From: Paraburkholderia panacisoli
GTDB taxonomy: Bacteria; Pseudomonadota; Gammaproteobacteria; Burkholderiales; Burkholderiaceae
Length of the DNA: 64,000 nt
Direction of reading: 5' to 3'
Assembly: GCF_008369935.1 (NCBI RefSeq)
Contig: NZ_VTUZ01000018.1
Span: forward strand, 1 to 64,000
Positions within the stretch are counted from its first letter, which is position 1. The number at the start of each line of letters is the position of its first letter. Shown piece after piece: positions 1 to 8,664 of this stretch. A model generated the notes under the pieces. That model was given only the letters and a program-made list of their open reading frames with translations, was not told the DNA's origin and made no database searches. The position numbers were made by a program, and so were the translations under genes.

Positions 1-558
1 ACCACTCTTGTTGCAATGGTAGACCTTGCCACCGTACCAAAGTACGAGCGCCACGTTGAAATTGGGACCTGCGGCGACGCCGTTCCTGTAAACGATGCCG
101 TTGACAAGCGTCCATTTCGAGCCAGACTTGTCGATGATGTACGGCGCGGAAGGTAGGGTGGTACCGTCCGCGGAAATGCTGCCCAAACGCGGATCGATGG
201 TGCTCACCCATGCCGAGCCGTTCCATTGATAGAACTGGCCGCTCTTGTTTTGGTGATAAATGCTGCCGTTGTACCACAGCGCGAGCGCCACATTGTAGTT
301 ACCCCCAGCTACTGCCCCGTTTTTATATAGCAGCCCGCCCGACAGCGTCCATACGGCCCCTGCACTGTCTGTAATCGAACTTGCCGGCGGCATCGCCGTG
401 CCGCTCGCGGATGCAGTACTCGCATGCGCCGTTGCTTTGCTGGTAGCAGCGCCAGTAGTGCCACTGCTACCGTCTTCGCCGCCGCCACCACAGGCCGTCA
501 AAAGATAACTTCCACCGAGGGCCGCCAGCCCACCAATAAATTGACGTCGTTTTACCAT
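1..558 (-). CDS. Tat-type lipoprotein with repeated WTL/NKSG modules (3' end outside window)
   Basis: The reading frame is open from the ATG at 558 to the window edge, so at least 186 residues are present and the C-terminus is missing. The N-terminus has a twin-arginine-like motif (KRRQFIGG), a hydrophobic stretch and a lipobox (LLTAC) followed by GGGG, so export as a lipoprotein is likely. A Ser/Thr/Ala linker leads into two copies of a module of about 50 residues with the pattern WTL..G..Y.NG...G.N.NV.L.LWY.G..YH.NKSG (residues about 68-125 and 142-186). The complete protein at 57302 is a paralogue with one such module followed by a glycoside-hydrolase-like domain. By analogy this gene may continue into a similar catalytic domain, but that part is not visible. 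A role in exopolysaccharide handling is inferred from the paralogue's context only. Confidence 0.8.
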   Translation of the reverse strand, partial: MVKRRQFIGGLAALGGSYLLTACGGGGEDGSSGTTGAATSKATAHASTASASGTAMPPASSITDSAGAVWTLSGGLLYKNGAVAGGNYNVALALWYNGSIYHQNKSGQFYQWNGSAWVSTIDPRLGSISADGTTLPSAPYIIDKSGSKWTLVNGIVYRNGVAAGPNFNVALVLWYGGKVYHCNKSG

Positions 559-1637
559 GGCTGATTATTTTCCACTGTCGATAAAAATATCGGAAAAAAT
601 ACAAATATTGATCTTTATAGACTTCGAATTAATGAGTTTTTGTGGATAACTCGGTTTACTTCGTTATGCTAATTATGTAAAAAGATCTTCTTCTGATTCC
701 TGGGCGCAGCTTAAATGCTGATTAAAGCGAGCGATGGCAGGCTCGACCACGTGTGGCAATCCAGCAGACGAGCGCCGTCGATCGCTGCCGCGAGCGATCC
801 GCGCGTCCTACTGCGTCAAAAAATCTTGGGAGACGATATGGCTACGACATCCATTGCTGCTCGGACCCTCTCGCCACCTGATGCGCAAACGTTTCAGCAG
901 ACGAATGCCGATCACCTTAGCAGCACGCAATTTCTTCCGTACCGCCTTCGCGAACGGGGTAGATCCTACCCGAAGTACTTTCCAAATCCTCCAGGAAATA
1001 GTACTTTTCGGACAAATAGTAATAATTTTTCTAATAAATTGTTGTGTCGCCAAAATCCCTGCTTTCTCATGATGATAAGAGGATTGAATGGTCACAATTA
1101 TTGCGAATTCGACCCCCAGAAAAAATCGCGTTTTGCGGAGTGATTTCAAGTGCGGAAGCGAGCCAAGTCGGTGATGCACCGTTCGGGGGCGCGTTTTCGC
1201 TCGCGCCGGATAGCAGCCATGGCCGGAACTCCGCGAACTTGGTCGTTACGAGGGGCGGTGCTTTAGAGATTCGCGCAAAGATTGCGGGTCTTCAGACGCG
1301 ACATTTCCGATGCCGCATCGCAAAGCGGCTTGTGCTCTCCCCGGGATAGACGAGCTTTTCGGTGCTGCCCTCTAACGTGAGCGAGGCCGGCGCCGTTGCG
1401 CGCGCTAGAAAGGGCGTGGCGCGTTCAGAGGGTTTGACGGCGATACAGTCCTCGCAATCCCGCCGTCTTCAGTGTCCCCGGTTCGGGAGCCAGCCCGAAG
1501 ACATCGATGAAACAATCGGAGGAAGAGGACGTAACTAGCGCAGCCGCGATATTCGATGGGTCTGCATTCGAGTTTCGAGTGAAAACCGATTCTTGATTTG
1601 TCGCGGCCCACTTCGTGACCGCGCTGGCCAGCATAAA
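559..1637. other. Gene-poor spacer
   Basis: The first 150 bases are clearly AT-rich and should hold the promoter of the minus-strand lipoprotein. The remainder has only short overlapping open frames that match nothing I recognise. One weak candidate is a 69-codon minus-strand frame (1634 to 1425) whose ATG lies 3 bases past the methyltransferase stop. Its composition is protein-like but no family is recognisable. Confidence 0.5.
579..592 (-). promoter_or_regulatory. Leader hairpin upstream of the 558 lipoprotein, shared with its paralogue
   Basis: CGATA-AAAA-TATCG forms a short perfect hairpin about 20 bp before the start codon. On the coding strand it is preceded by a T-run and followed by GTGGAAAATAAT and the ATG. 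The paralogue at 57302 has the same order: T-run, 5-bp hairpin with a different stem sequence, then GTGGAAATAAT and the ATG. The stem bases differ while the fold is kept, which hints at a conserved 5' UTR element. Confidence 0.4.
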
Positions 1638-2453
1638 CTATCGACCGAGTAACCTTTTTGCTGAAAAAACCAGATCAGGATGATAGGTCTTCATATAGTG
1701 CATAACCCTCGCCCGCAGCCCCCATTCTGGAACCGCATAGACCTGGTAGACCAAAATCGCCTCATTCGATATCTCGTACTTTTTCGAGAAATATAATTGC
1801 AAAAAGTTGCTACTGGTTAGAATGCCGCGGTACAGTTCTGCGAAGGGATGCTGGCATAAATAAGTCTTATTATATCCAATCGCGAATGGCACGAAATCTT
1901 TGGTTTTTCTGGCGAGATACGAGAACAAGGCCATGCTTACCTCTGGCCACTCCGGTCTGAATACGTCGTCGATCGCGATAATGCCGTTATCGCTAACGAC
2001 TGCTTCGGCCAGATTCAGATCGTTGAGGGCGACATCGTGATGATGTCCCCCGTCAATATGAAAAAAACGAACCTTTCCTACTTTTCCTTCGATATCGCTG
2101 GGCGTTACCTCTGTAGAGGGTCGTTCGTCGATAAAAACGCCTTTCGCGTCAACGCCAAACTTCGTCAGATTCCGGACAAACACATCTTTATCACCGCAAC
2201 CGGAGATGTCAACATTGAACTCCTGTCTCCCGAAGATATCGATTGCGTAGCAAAGGCGCCCGTTGTTGCTGATTGCCATCGGAATGAATGACTTTCCGTG
2301 ATGAACTCCAATTTCTGTGATGGCGCCAGTAATGCCGTTATCGAGTTGCGATTCGAGTAGTCTCGCGAATATTTCGGCATCACATCTTGCTAGCCACCCA
2401 TCAACTTCTCTTCTTCGGTGCCTGATGTATTCGTCGAGTATTTTACTGGTCAT
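1638..2453 (-). CDS. Class I SAM-dependent methyltransferase (Methyltransf_24-like)
   Basis: The product is 271 residues. It has a SAM-binding motif I (EIGVHHGKS, residues 47-55), the acidic residue after strand 2 (AIDIF, D72), a motif-II/metal-like segment HIDGGHHHD (132-140) and IDDVF (161-165). This arrangement is typical of small stand-alone methyltransferases found in surface-polysaccharide and natural-product clusters, where they methylate sugar hydroxyls or related small molecules. The substrate cannot be read from the sequence. It has no signal peptide, so it should act in the cytosol. It stands alone between two gene-poor spacers and codes towards the lipoprotein at 558, so a link to exopolysaccharide modification is possible but unproven. 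Confidence 0.75.
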   Translation of the reverse strand: MTSKILDEYIRHRRREVDGWLARCDAEIFARLLESQLDNGITGAITEIGVHHGKSFIPMAISNNGRLCYAIDIFGRQEFNVDISGCGDKDVFVRNLTKFGVDAKGVFIDERPSTEVTPSDIEGKVGKVRFFHIDGGHHHDVALNDLNLAEAVVSDNGIIAIDDVFRPEWPEVSMALFSYLARKTKDFVPFAIGYNKTYLCQHPFAELYRGILTSSNFLQLYFSKKYEISNEAILVYQVYAVPEWGLRARVMHYMKTYHPDLVFSAKRLLGR

Positions 2454-2539
2454 AATCGCCCTCTTTATTTCAATTCGATGATATGCCGGCTCTAAGAATT
2501 ATCAATGGGGTGCGATGCTCAACGAATTTTCAGGAACAG

Positions 2540-2975
2540 GACGCGGGAATGCACATTGCAATCATGGTACCGCCGCGTCACGTGCCATTCGGGTGTTTTG
2601 GCCGACCACGTGGAGGTGTTGGCCGATTGTGGTGAATATTCGCTGAGATCTCTGGACGACAGATCCGCGAGATACAGTGCGGGTTTGCTGTCGCGATCGG
2701 TGGCCGGCTGGAATAGGGTCCTGCACATGAACCTTGCGCACATTAGTGCCGTCTTCGTTCAGGAGCCACACGCGGGCATCGACCACATCGTGCGACCCTC
2801 GTGATAGAACGCGACCGTATGGTCGTCGGATGGCACCCCGAATTGGCGGACCCATGTGCCATAGCCGACGAACTCCTAAGGCACCTCGGACAGCACAGAT
2901 CCAGCAGCCAGTTGCCGTCGTTGCAGAAGCTCTTCTGGCAGAAGTCGTTGCAACGGCATGTCACACGACGCGGCC
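2540..2975 (-). pseudogene. Decayed oligogalacturonate lyase (Ogl, Pectate_lyase22-type propeller)
   Basis: Pieces typical of oligogalacturonate lyase occur in the right order on the minus strand, spread over different frames. They are a Y/F-x-QK-F-x-DG-x-x-LL-like piece near 2950-2905, GYGTWV (about 2861-2844), DDHTVAFYHEG (about 2831-2799), then after a -1 shift HDVVDARVWLLNEDGTNVRK (about 2795-2736), and after another shift a C-terminal SD..G.PAIYIAD-like piece (DRDSKPALYLADL, about 2696-2658). Intact Ogl is close to 390 residues, so large internal stretches are deleted. Ogl cleaves unsaturated digalacturonate in pectin catabolism, and this copy cannot be functional. Confidence 0.6.
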
Positions 2976-3321
2976 TGAGCCGCGTCACTTTCGCACCATT
3001 TTTCCACGGCTATTTTTTGGCATCGGCGAATCGTTCGCTATAGGGGCCGGGCTTGAAAACATGGCGACATTGCGACCGGGCGCAGCGAGTTGAACGTTTG
3101 CCCCGGTTCCCGCGGGCCCGAAACCCCGATGCCTTTTTGCTTTCACTTCCTTGCATCGACCCTGTATCTGGGACCAAGACCTAAAAGAACAATATTCATG
3201 ATGAGCGGTGGACGCGTTAATGTACCAGCGCCGCGCGGGCGGGTACCCGACGTTTGGTACTCGCGTGCCATGCGGGCGAAACGTGCTTCTACTTATTGAT
3301 TCAATTTTTCATGGATTTTTT
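2976..3321. other. Spacer upstream of the ketosynthase
   Basis: There is no credible gene here. It should contain the promoter of the ketosynthase/sensor-kinase pair. No convincing -35/-10 pair, palindrome or strong ribosome-binding site was found by eye. Confidence 0.4.
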
Positions 3322-4359
3322 ATGCTCATCAAGAATGTTGCAGTCAGTCTGCCGTCCAAAGTCGTTACAAACGAAGAAGTTATCGACTTGATTCGTTTCC
3401 ATTCCAAGGAATACGAAGGCGACATCGACCGGGGTATGCGTACCATCAAGACGCTGCTCGACCGAAGCGGGCTGGTCAACCGGCGCTGGTGCGAAAGCCA
3501 CGAGGCGCCCATTGATCACGTTGCAATGGCGACGCGCAAGGCGTTATCCGAATCGTATCTGCGGCCGGAACATATCGAGCTGTTCATTTTTGTCGGCATC
3601 GGCAGGGGATTTCTAGAGCCGGGTAACAGCCATATGATGGCCAGCGCACTGGGGTTCGTGAATGCCGAATGCTTCGACGTCGTCGATGCCTGCATGAGCT
3701 GGACACGAGCGATGTCAATTATCGACAGTCTCTTCAAGTCCGGTCAGTACAGAAACGCTATGATTGTGAATGCCGAGTTCAATATGCTGGCCGGCGGGCC
3801 ACTCTTTCCGGCAAATTTTGCGTTGAAGAACTCGGCTCAAATCGAATATACGTTGCCGTCGTTTACGATCGGCGAGGCGGCCACCGCCACGCTGCTTGTC
3901 GCGAAGGAGCCGGATAATTTCAGTTTCGCGTTCCGCGCGCGCCCGGAGATATCGGACCTGTGCACCATTCCGATTCCGGGCTATGAAGGGTTTTGCCACC
4001 CGTCGGATCGGATCGGAAAGAATGGCAACATGCGTTTCACATCATTCGGTCATGAGCTTCACAAGAATTCCGACGAGCTGTCCGCGGTGATGGAGAAACT
4101 GCCCGTGCCGAAGAAAGAGATCGACATCGTCTTTACCCACGCATCGTCGAAGGCGGCGTGGCACGGTTTTGGAGCAAAGGCGGGGATCGAGGACAAGATG
4201 TATCACATCTACCCGGAAACCGGTAATCTCGTGTCGGCGTCGATCCCGGCTGCCATTTCCATGGCCAAGGAAAGCGGGCAGTTGAAGAGAGGCGACCGGG
4301 TGGTTTGCTGGGTCGGCAGCGCCGGCATGTCATTCAACGTTAGCAGCTTCAAATTCTGA
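3322..4359 (+). CDS. KAS III (FabH-like) ketosynthase, possible signal synthase
   Basis: The product is 345 residues with a thiolase-fold beta-ketoacyl synthase III organisation. The catalytic triad is present: Cys124 (VVDACMSW), His273 (FTHASS) and Asn302 (TGNLVSASIPAA), with the His-Asn spacing expected of FabH. The start at 3322 (MLIKNVAV) places the first beta strand at the N-terminus as in FabH. An in-frame upstream ATG at 3208 would add 38 unlike residues and is less likely. The next gene, 27 bp downstream, encodes a CqsS-like sensor kinase, and there are no acyl-carrier or other fatty-acid genes nearby, so a housekeeping FabH role is unlikely. Known KAS III-type enzymes such as PpyS make diffusible signals. 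By inference this enzyme may condense an acyl-CoA/ACP into the ligand for the kinase. The acyl substrate is unknown. Confidence 0.8.
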   Translation: MLIKNVAVSLPSKVVTNEEVIDLIRFHSKEYEGDIDRGMRTIKTLLDRSGLVNRRWCESHEAPIDHVAMATRKALSESYLRPEHIELFIFVGIGRGFLEPGNSHMMASALGFVNAECFDVVDACMSWTRAMSIIDSLFKSGQYRNAMIVNAEFNMLAGGPLFPANFALKNSAQIEYTLPSFTIGEAATATLLVAKEPDNFSFAFRARPEISDLCTIPIPGYEGFCHPSDRIGKNGNMRFTSFGHELHKNSDELSAVMEKLPVPKKEIDIVFTHASSKAAWHGFGAKAGIEDKMYHIYPETGNLVSASIPAAISMAKESGQLKRGDRVVCWVGSAGMSFNVSSFKF

Positions 4360-4386
4360 GGCTGAGCAAGCAAAGATAAAGCACAA

Positions 4387-6960
4387 ATGAAAGCCATTTC
4401 AGGGGGCATCCGCTATCTCAACCGGGTGGTGTTCGACGCCGCCAAGGTATCGGACTACAGTGTGTTGGCGGTTGGCGTGATCGGTACGATCGGGCATCCG
4501 GTGTACTGGTTGTGGTGGACCTTCGTCGATCCTCAACCCAACGAAAATCTGTTGATGCGCGTGATCGGCACAGCCGCCTGCGCGCTGCTGCTTTTGCGCC
4601 GTTACTGGCCGGTTTCGATGGCGCGCTTCCTGCCGTGGTATTACTTCGCGACGGTAGCCTATACGCTACCGTTCTTTTTCACCTATTACCTGTTGGCCGG
4701 TCACTATTCGATGCTCTGGTCGATGGCCGAACTGGGAATGATCTTTTTCCTGATCGCCATTTTCCCGTCGTTCGCCGCGTTGTCGCTGAATCTGTTGTTG
4801 GGCATCGGTTTGGCGATCCTGTGCGCGAAGATCGTAATTCCGCAGTCCGTCCACGTGGATGCGCATCTGTTTCTCTACACCTATTTGCCGGTGTTCACGT
4901 TTGGCATTTTCGCCGGCCTCACGTTCAGCTATAGCAACCTGAAGGGGATCGTCGCGCAGGCCAGAAACGGCGCGCTGCGCGCGCTCGCCGGCTCGATCGC
5001 GCATGAAATGCGCAATCCGCTCAGCCAACTGAGGCTCGTGTTGGATCGCGTGGAAGAGGCGCTGCCCGCCACGGCGGATGGCCGCACGCCGCCGGCCCTG
5101 CCGCACGACAGAGCGGCGTCGCTTTACCGGCATCTCGCGCATGGCCAGTTGTCGATCGAGCGCGGCCTGCGCATCATCGCGATGACACTGGATGAAGTGA
5201 GCGCGAAACCCATCCCGTCGGACCGTCTCGTCTATCTGAGCGCGGCCGCCGCCACGCGTAAGGCGCTGGACGAATACGGCTTCGCCGACCAGCAGGAGCG
5301 CGCAAAGGTCCGGCTCGCGGTGCTCGAGGATTTTACGTTCAAGGTCGACGAAACCGTCTATCTGTTCACGCTGTTCAATCTGATCAAGAATGCGCTTCAT
5401 CATATTGCCGCGCATCCTTCGGCGACACTTACGCTCACGGTCGACCGGCAAACGGTGCTGGTCCACGACACCGGGCCGGGCATTGCGCCCGACATCGTGC
5501 CGCATCTGTTCGAGCCTTTCCGCACTACCGGCAATTCGGCGGGTACGGGCCTTGGCCTGGCCTACTGCCAGCGCGCGATGCATGCGTTCGGCGGCACGAT
5601 CGGCTGCCGCTCGGAAGTCGGCAAATTCACGCGGTTCACCCTGCAATTTCCCGTTATCCTGGAGCGCGAGGTGACGGACCATGAGCAGAAGATCATCGAC
5701 CGCGCCACGCCGTTTTTCAGCGGCAAACGCATTCTCGTCGTGGACGACGATGCCGCGCTAAGGAGCAGAGCGCGCCGCGCATTGTCGAAGGTGGGCGCCG
5801 ACTTGAGCGAAGCGGAGAACGGCGAGGCGGCGTTGAGCGTGCTTCAGCAGTCAGCGCGCTTCGACCTCGTGCTAATGGACATCAACATGCCGGTTCTGGA
5901 CGGCTACAGCACTGCCGAGAGAATTCGCGCCGACCGTCAGTCGCCGAACTGGAACGTGCTGATCGCCGCTTATACGGCGGAGCCGGGCAACGTGACCCGC
6001 GTGCTTGCCCGGCGCGCCGGCATGGACGACATGATCAGCAAATCCTGCAGCGTGGTGGAATTGATCACCACGCTCGAGAACCTCTTCGAAAACGGCAATC
6101 GCTATCTTCACAGCGAGCGCTTCGAAGGGTTCGCCGGCAAGACGATCGTCGTCGCGGACGACGACACCTACAGCCGGCTGGTTGCCAAGGGTTATCTGGA
6201 GCGATGCGGTGCGAGCGTCATCGAGGCCGAGCACGGCCCGGCGGTGCTGGCGAAGCTGGAGGAGGGCCGCGCGATTGATGCGATCGTGATGGACGTGAAT
6301 ATGCCGGGAATGGGCGGCGTGGAAACCACCACGCTGATTCGCGCGCGTGCGGACTCGTATGCCGAAGTCCCCATCGTTGCATTGACCAGCCACGCCGACA
6401 TGGATGCCGTGCAGGCATGTCTTGCCGCGGGCATGAACGAGGTCATGCTCAAGCCCGTTCAGGTCGGCTCGTTCTACGCCGGCCTGGCAAGACAGTTTGC
6501 AAGGCAACGTGTGTTGCGTTCGCCGGCGCAGGCCGAGGCGGCACGGACATCCGCTGTGCAAGCCGCCAAGTCCGAGCCGGTCAAGGAAGCACCGCTGCTC
6601 GACGAGAAGCACCTTGAAGAACTGGTCGCGCTCGATTTGCTGGACCAGACATTCCTCAACGGTATCGAGCAGATTCGCTCGACTGTCGCGCGGCTCGCGG
6701 CCAGCGTGGCGGTTCGCGATCTAGAAGCGACGCACGCGGCGTTGCATGTTTTGTTGGGCGTCAGCGGCAATATTGGCGCAAAGGCGCTGCATCAATTCGT
6801 GCGGCAGATCTATCCGCGCGTGGTGGAAGGCGAATGGCCTGCGCAGGCCGACTGGCTGGCGCGAATCTGCTCGTTGAGCGACCAGTCAGCGCCCGCTCTG
6901 CGGACGTATTTCGATTCGGCGAACGCGCGTGGCGATCATCGGGACGTGTTGAAGGATTGA
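4387..6960 (+). CDS. Hybrid histidine kinase with CqsS/LqsS-like membrane sensor, two receivers and an HPt-like end
   Basis: This is an 857-residue inner-membrane protein. About six hydrophobic helices fill residues 20-185, and the opening segment (GTIGHPVYWLWW then DPQPNENLLMR) resembles the six-helix sensor of the Vibrio/Legionella alpha-hydroxyketone receptors CqsS and LqsS. A HisKA domain follows with phospho-acceptor H206 (SIAHEMRNPLSQ), then a HATPase domain with N, G1 (DTGPGIAP) and G2 (GTGLGLAY) boxes around 335-395. Receiver 1 has its phospho-acceptor at D498 (VLMDINMP) and receiver 2 at D636 (IVMDVNMP). A C-terminal HPt-like helix bundle has H787 in LHVLLGVSGNIGA, where the usual Lys after the His is Leu. 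CqsS itself has one receiver and no HPt, so this version carries a complete internal relay. It follows the ketosynthase by 27 bp and is presumably co-transcribed. The ligand is inferred, not shown. Confidence 0.88.
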   Translation: MKAISGGIRYLNRVVFDAAKVSDYSVLAVGVIGTIGHPVYWLWWTFVDPQPNENLLMRVIGTAACALLLLRRYWPVSMARFLPWYYFATVAYTLPFFFTYYLLAGHYSMLWSMAELGMIFFLIAIFPSFAALSLNLLLGIGLAILCAKIVIPQSVHVDAHLFLYTYLPVFTFGIFAGLTFSYSNLKGIVAQARNGALRALAGSIAHEMRNPLSQLRLVLDRVEEALPATADGRTPPALPHDRAASLYRHLAHGQLSIERGLRIIAMTLDEVSAKPIPSDRLVYLSAAAATRKALDEYGFADQQERAKVRLAVLEDFTFKVDETVYLFTLFNLIKNALHHIAAHPSATLTLTVDRQTVLVHDTGPGIAPDIVPHLFEPFRTTGNSAGTGLGLAYCQRAMHAFGGTIGCRSEVGKFTRFTLQFPVILEREVTDHEQKIIDRATPFFSGKRILVVDDDAALRSRARRALSKVGADLSEAENGEAALSVLQQSARFDLVLMDINMPVLDGYSTAERIRADRQSPNWNVLIAAYTAEPGNVTRVLARRAGMDDMISKSCSVVELITTLENLFENGNRYLHSERFEGFAGKTIVVADDDTYSRLVAKGYLERCGASVIEAEHGPAVLAKLEEGRAIDAIVMDVNMPGMGGVETTTLIRARADSYAEVPIVALTSHADMDAVQACLAAGMNEVMLKPVQVGSFYAGLARQFARQRVLRSPAQAEAARTSAVQAAKSEPVKEAPLLDEKHLEELVALDLLDQTFLNGIEQIRSTVARLAASVAVRDLEATHAALHVLLGVSGNIGAKALHQFVRQIYPRVVEGEWPAQADWLARICSLSDQSAPALRTYFDSANARGDHRDVLKD

Positions 6961-7167
6961 CGGCCGTTTGAGGGTGCCGCCGGCGCGGCCGCCAGTGGCA
7001 CGAACGCGGCGAGCAGCGAGGCGCCCGTTGTGAGTACGCCGGCAAGCGCGGCGAGTCAGTAGGCGGGGATGCGTGATGTGTTGAACGCATCGGGTGGGCT
7101 TTCATCAGGAACGCCGCCGCCACGACCCGCAGGAGACAAACGCCGCCTCATAATTACATCAACCGCG

Positions 7168-7767
7168 TTACTCCCGTTGCGGGTTGCCCAGGAAGCCCGG
7201 CAGACCGATCGCGGCGACGCTTCCCGCCAGCTTGATCGCCTCGCGCAGCGAGCGCGCAAACGCTTCGTCGTCGGACGGCAGGGGCAGCATGCTGCGAAAC
7301 AGATCAGCCCAGCGGAACTCTTCCAGCGGTACGGTGGTTTTCTCGAATGCGCCTGCGTCGCGAGCGAATGCCGCGAGGCTTCGGTATTCATCGTTGCTCA
7401 GGTCCCAGACATGGCGAGGCATGTTGGTAAAGCTCACGCGCCCGCCCTGCGCGTCGTAGGGATACGTCCAGCGCCGGTCTTCCATCGTCAGCCAGAACTG
7501 CTGGACTGTCAGCGACGAAAGATCTTCCTGAAGGACGACCGGCACCGCAGCAATCCGCAGCGCATGCAGCGCGGCGACGATGTGGTGATGGTCGGTCACA
7601 TAAGGCTTTCCTTGGGGGCCCAGCACGACTGGCACCGGCTTTTCGGCAATTGCCATCTGCAGGTCATGTTCCGACAGGCTTCGGTATTGCTCGATCTTCT
7701 TCGCGACCTCGCGCATGCCGTGCGTCATCTGTGTCGGTCGCAACTGTTCAAGGGCAATTTGCTTCAT
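7168..7767 (-). CDS. ParB-like nuclease-fold protein (ParBc_2 type)
   Basis: The product is 199 residues starting at the ATG at 7767, which has a GGGGAG ribosome-binding site; longer frames upstream lack one. The N-terminal half has a ParB/sulfiredoxin-like core: QLRPTQ at the start and TDHHHIVAALH near the middle, the latter replacing the usual GxxR-type loop. The C-terminal half has WTYPYD and several Trp/Phe-rich motifs seen in the stand-alone ParB-like family PF08857. These proteins lack the helix-turn-helix needed for plasmid partition, and their reaction is unknown. The gene is isolated and convergent with the sensor kinase, so context gives no function. Confidence 0.75.
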   Translation of the reverse strand: MKQIALEQLRPTQMTHGMREVAKKIEQYRSLSEHDLQMAIAEKPVPVVLGPQGKPYVTDHHHIVAALHALRIAAVPVVLQEDLSSLTVQQFWLTMEDRRWTYPYDAQGGRVSFTNMPRHVWDLSNDEYRSLAAFARDAGAFEKTTVPLEEFRWADLFRSMLPLPSDDEAFARSLREAIKLAGSVAAIGLPGFLGNPQRE

Positions 7768-8014
7768 GACGTGCTCCCCCAGGTGGACCTCAACCGGCGA
7801 CGCCGGCGAGATGCGTTTGCGTTGTTTGTGTCCTGGCCGCAATCGCTTGCTGCACCCATAGCAAACCCTATTCCCAGCGGCCACGGTACGGCCGACTTCG
7901 ATCACGGCGGCCGCCAGCGAGGAATGCTGCTTGCTCGCCCCGCAAATTGAACGTGGCCGCGTTCACGTCGCGCAGTTTCGCACTCTAGTCCCCGGTCCTT
8001 TCAAGGAGGCAACA

Positions 8015-8472
8015 ATGGATTCCGAAGAAAAGCGAGAAATAGCGCCCGGCCAGGAGAGTGTGATGGAAGCCACTAGCGAACACATCGAAGAAACCGGCGG
8101 ATGTGCGTGCGGTGCGGTGCGCTTTCGTGTCACCGCGCGACCGAGGCGCGTGTCCATTTGCCATTGCATGACCTGCCGCCGAATACACGGCAATGTGTTC
8201 GGCGGTTATGCAATGTTCGCGCGCGACGCTGTGGAGTTTTCGGCCCCACGAAAGCCTGGCAGAGTTCGCCCGGCGCGCGAAGGTATTTTTGCCCGACGTG
8301 CGGCTCGGTCGCGTTCATGGAATATGTGGGAAGCGACGAGCTAGACCTGCCGCTGGGTGCGTTCGACCGGGTGGGGATTTATGAGCCGACCTACGAACTG
8401 TGGTGCTGCCACAAGGAGCCCTGGTTGCCCGCAGGCGTGCGCACCGAATATGACAAGGACCGGCTCAGGTAG
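8015..8472 (+). pseudogene. GFA/CENP-V-type zinc protein, frameshifted
   Basis: An AAGGAGG site precedes the ATG at 8015. The first frame reads CACGAVRFRV (zinc ligands), CHCMTCRRIHG and GGYAMF up to VEFS near 8240. From there the family continues only in the next frame, with GPTKAWQSSPGARRYFC, PTCGS and LPLGAFD, to a stop at 8472. A single-base loss near 8235-8245 explains the break. Glutathione-dependent formaldehyde-activating-like proteins bind two zincs through these cysteines. Both halves are well preserved, so this is either a very recent mutation or a sequencing error. Confidence 0.75.
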
Positions 8473-8538
8473 TCCGCGGGGGAACGCTGTTTGCTGCGGT
8501 TAAAAAGCAACCGGCGTAACCGGCACAAGGGAGTCGAT

Positions 8539-8664
8539 ATGACTGACACGAAGCAATCCAACACGCAGGCTGGCAATCCGAAGAATGCAGGCAAGGTCCA
8601 GGGCCAGCAACAGCAGAACCAGCAGAAGATGCCGCAGCATCAAGGCGGTCAGCGGCAGCCATGA
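8539..8664 (+). CDS. 41-residue Gln/Asn-rich peptide upstream of udgX
   Basis: This short frame has an AAGGGAG site 5-6 bases before the ATG and encodes 41 hydrophilic residues, about a third of them Gln. It is basic, with no hydrophobic core, and probably disordered. Its stop overlaps an ATGA, the first of several in-frame ATGs of the next frame, so it may be translationally coupled to udgX. I do not recognise the family. It could be a small stress-linked protein, or simply a leader that delivers ribosomes to udgX. Confidence 0.5.
   Translation: MTDTKQSNTQAGNPKNAGKVQGQQQQNQQKMPQHQGGQRQP

Noticed and set aside
715..1143. 142-codon plus-strand frame in the left spacer
   Set aside because: Three overlapping frames of similar length exist on both strands with no recognisable family.
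6961..7062. Ala/Ser-rich open stretch after the sensor kinase that looks like a protein tail
   Set aside because: It has no start and no upstream body in frame; low-complexity GC-rich DNA reads this way by chance.
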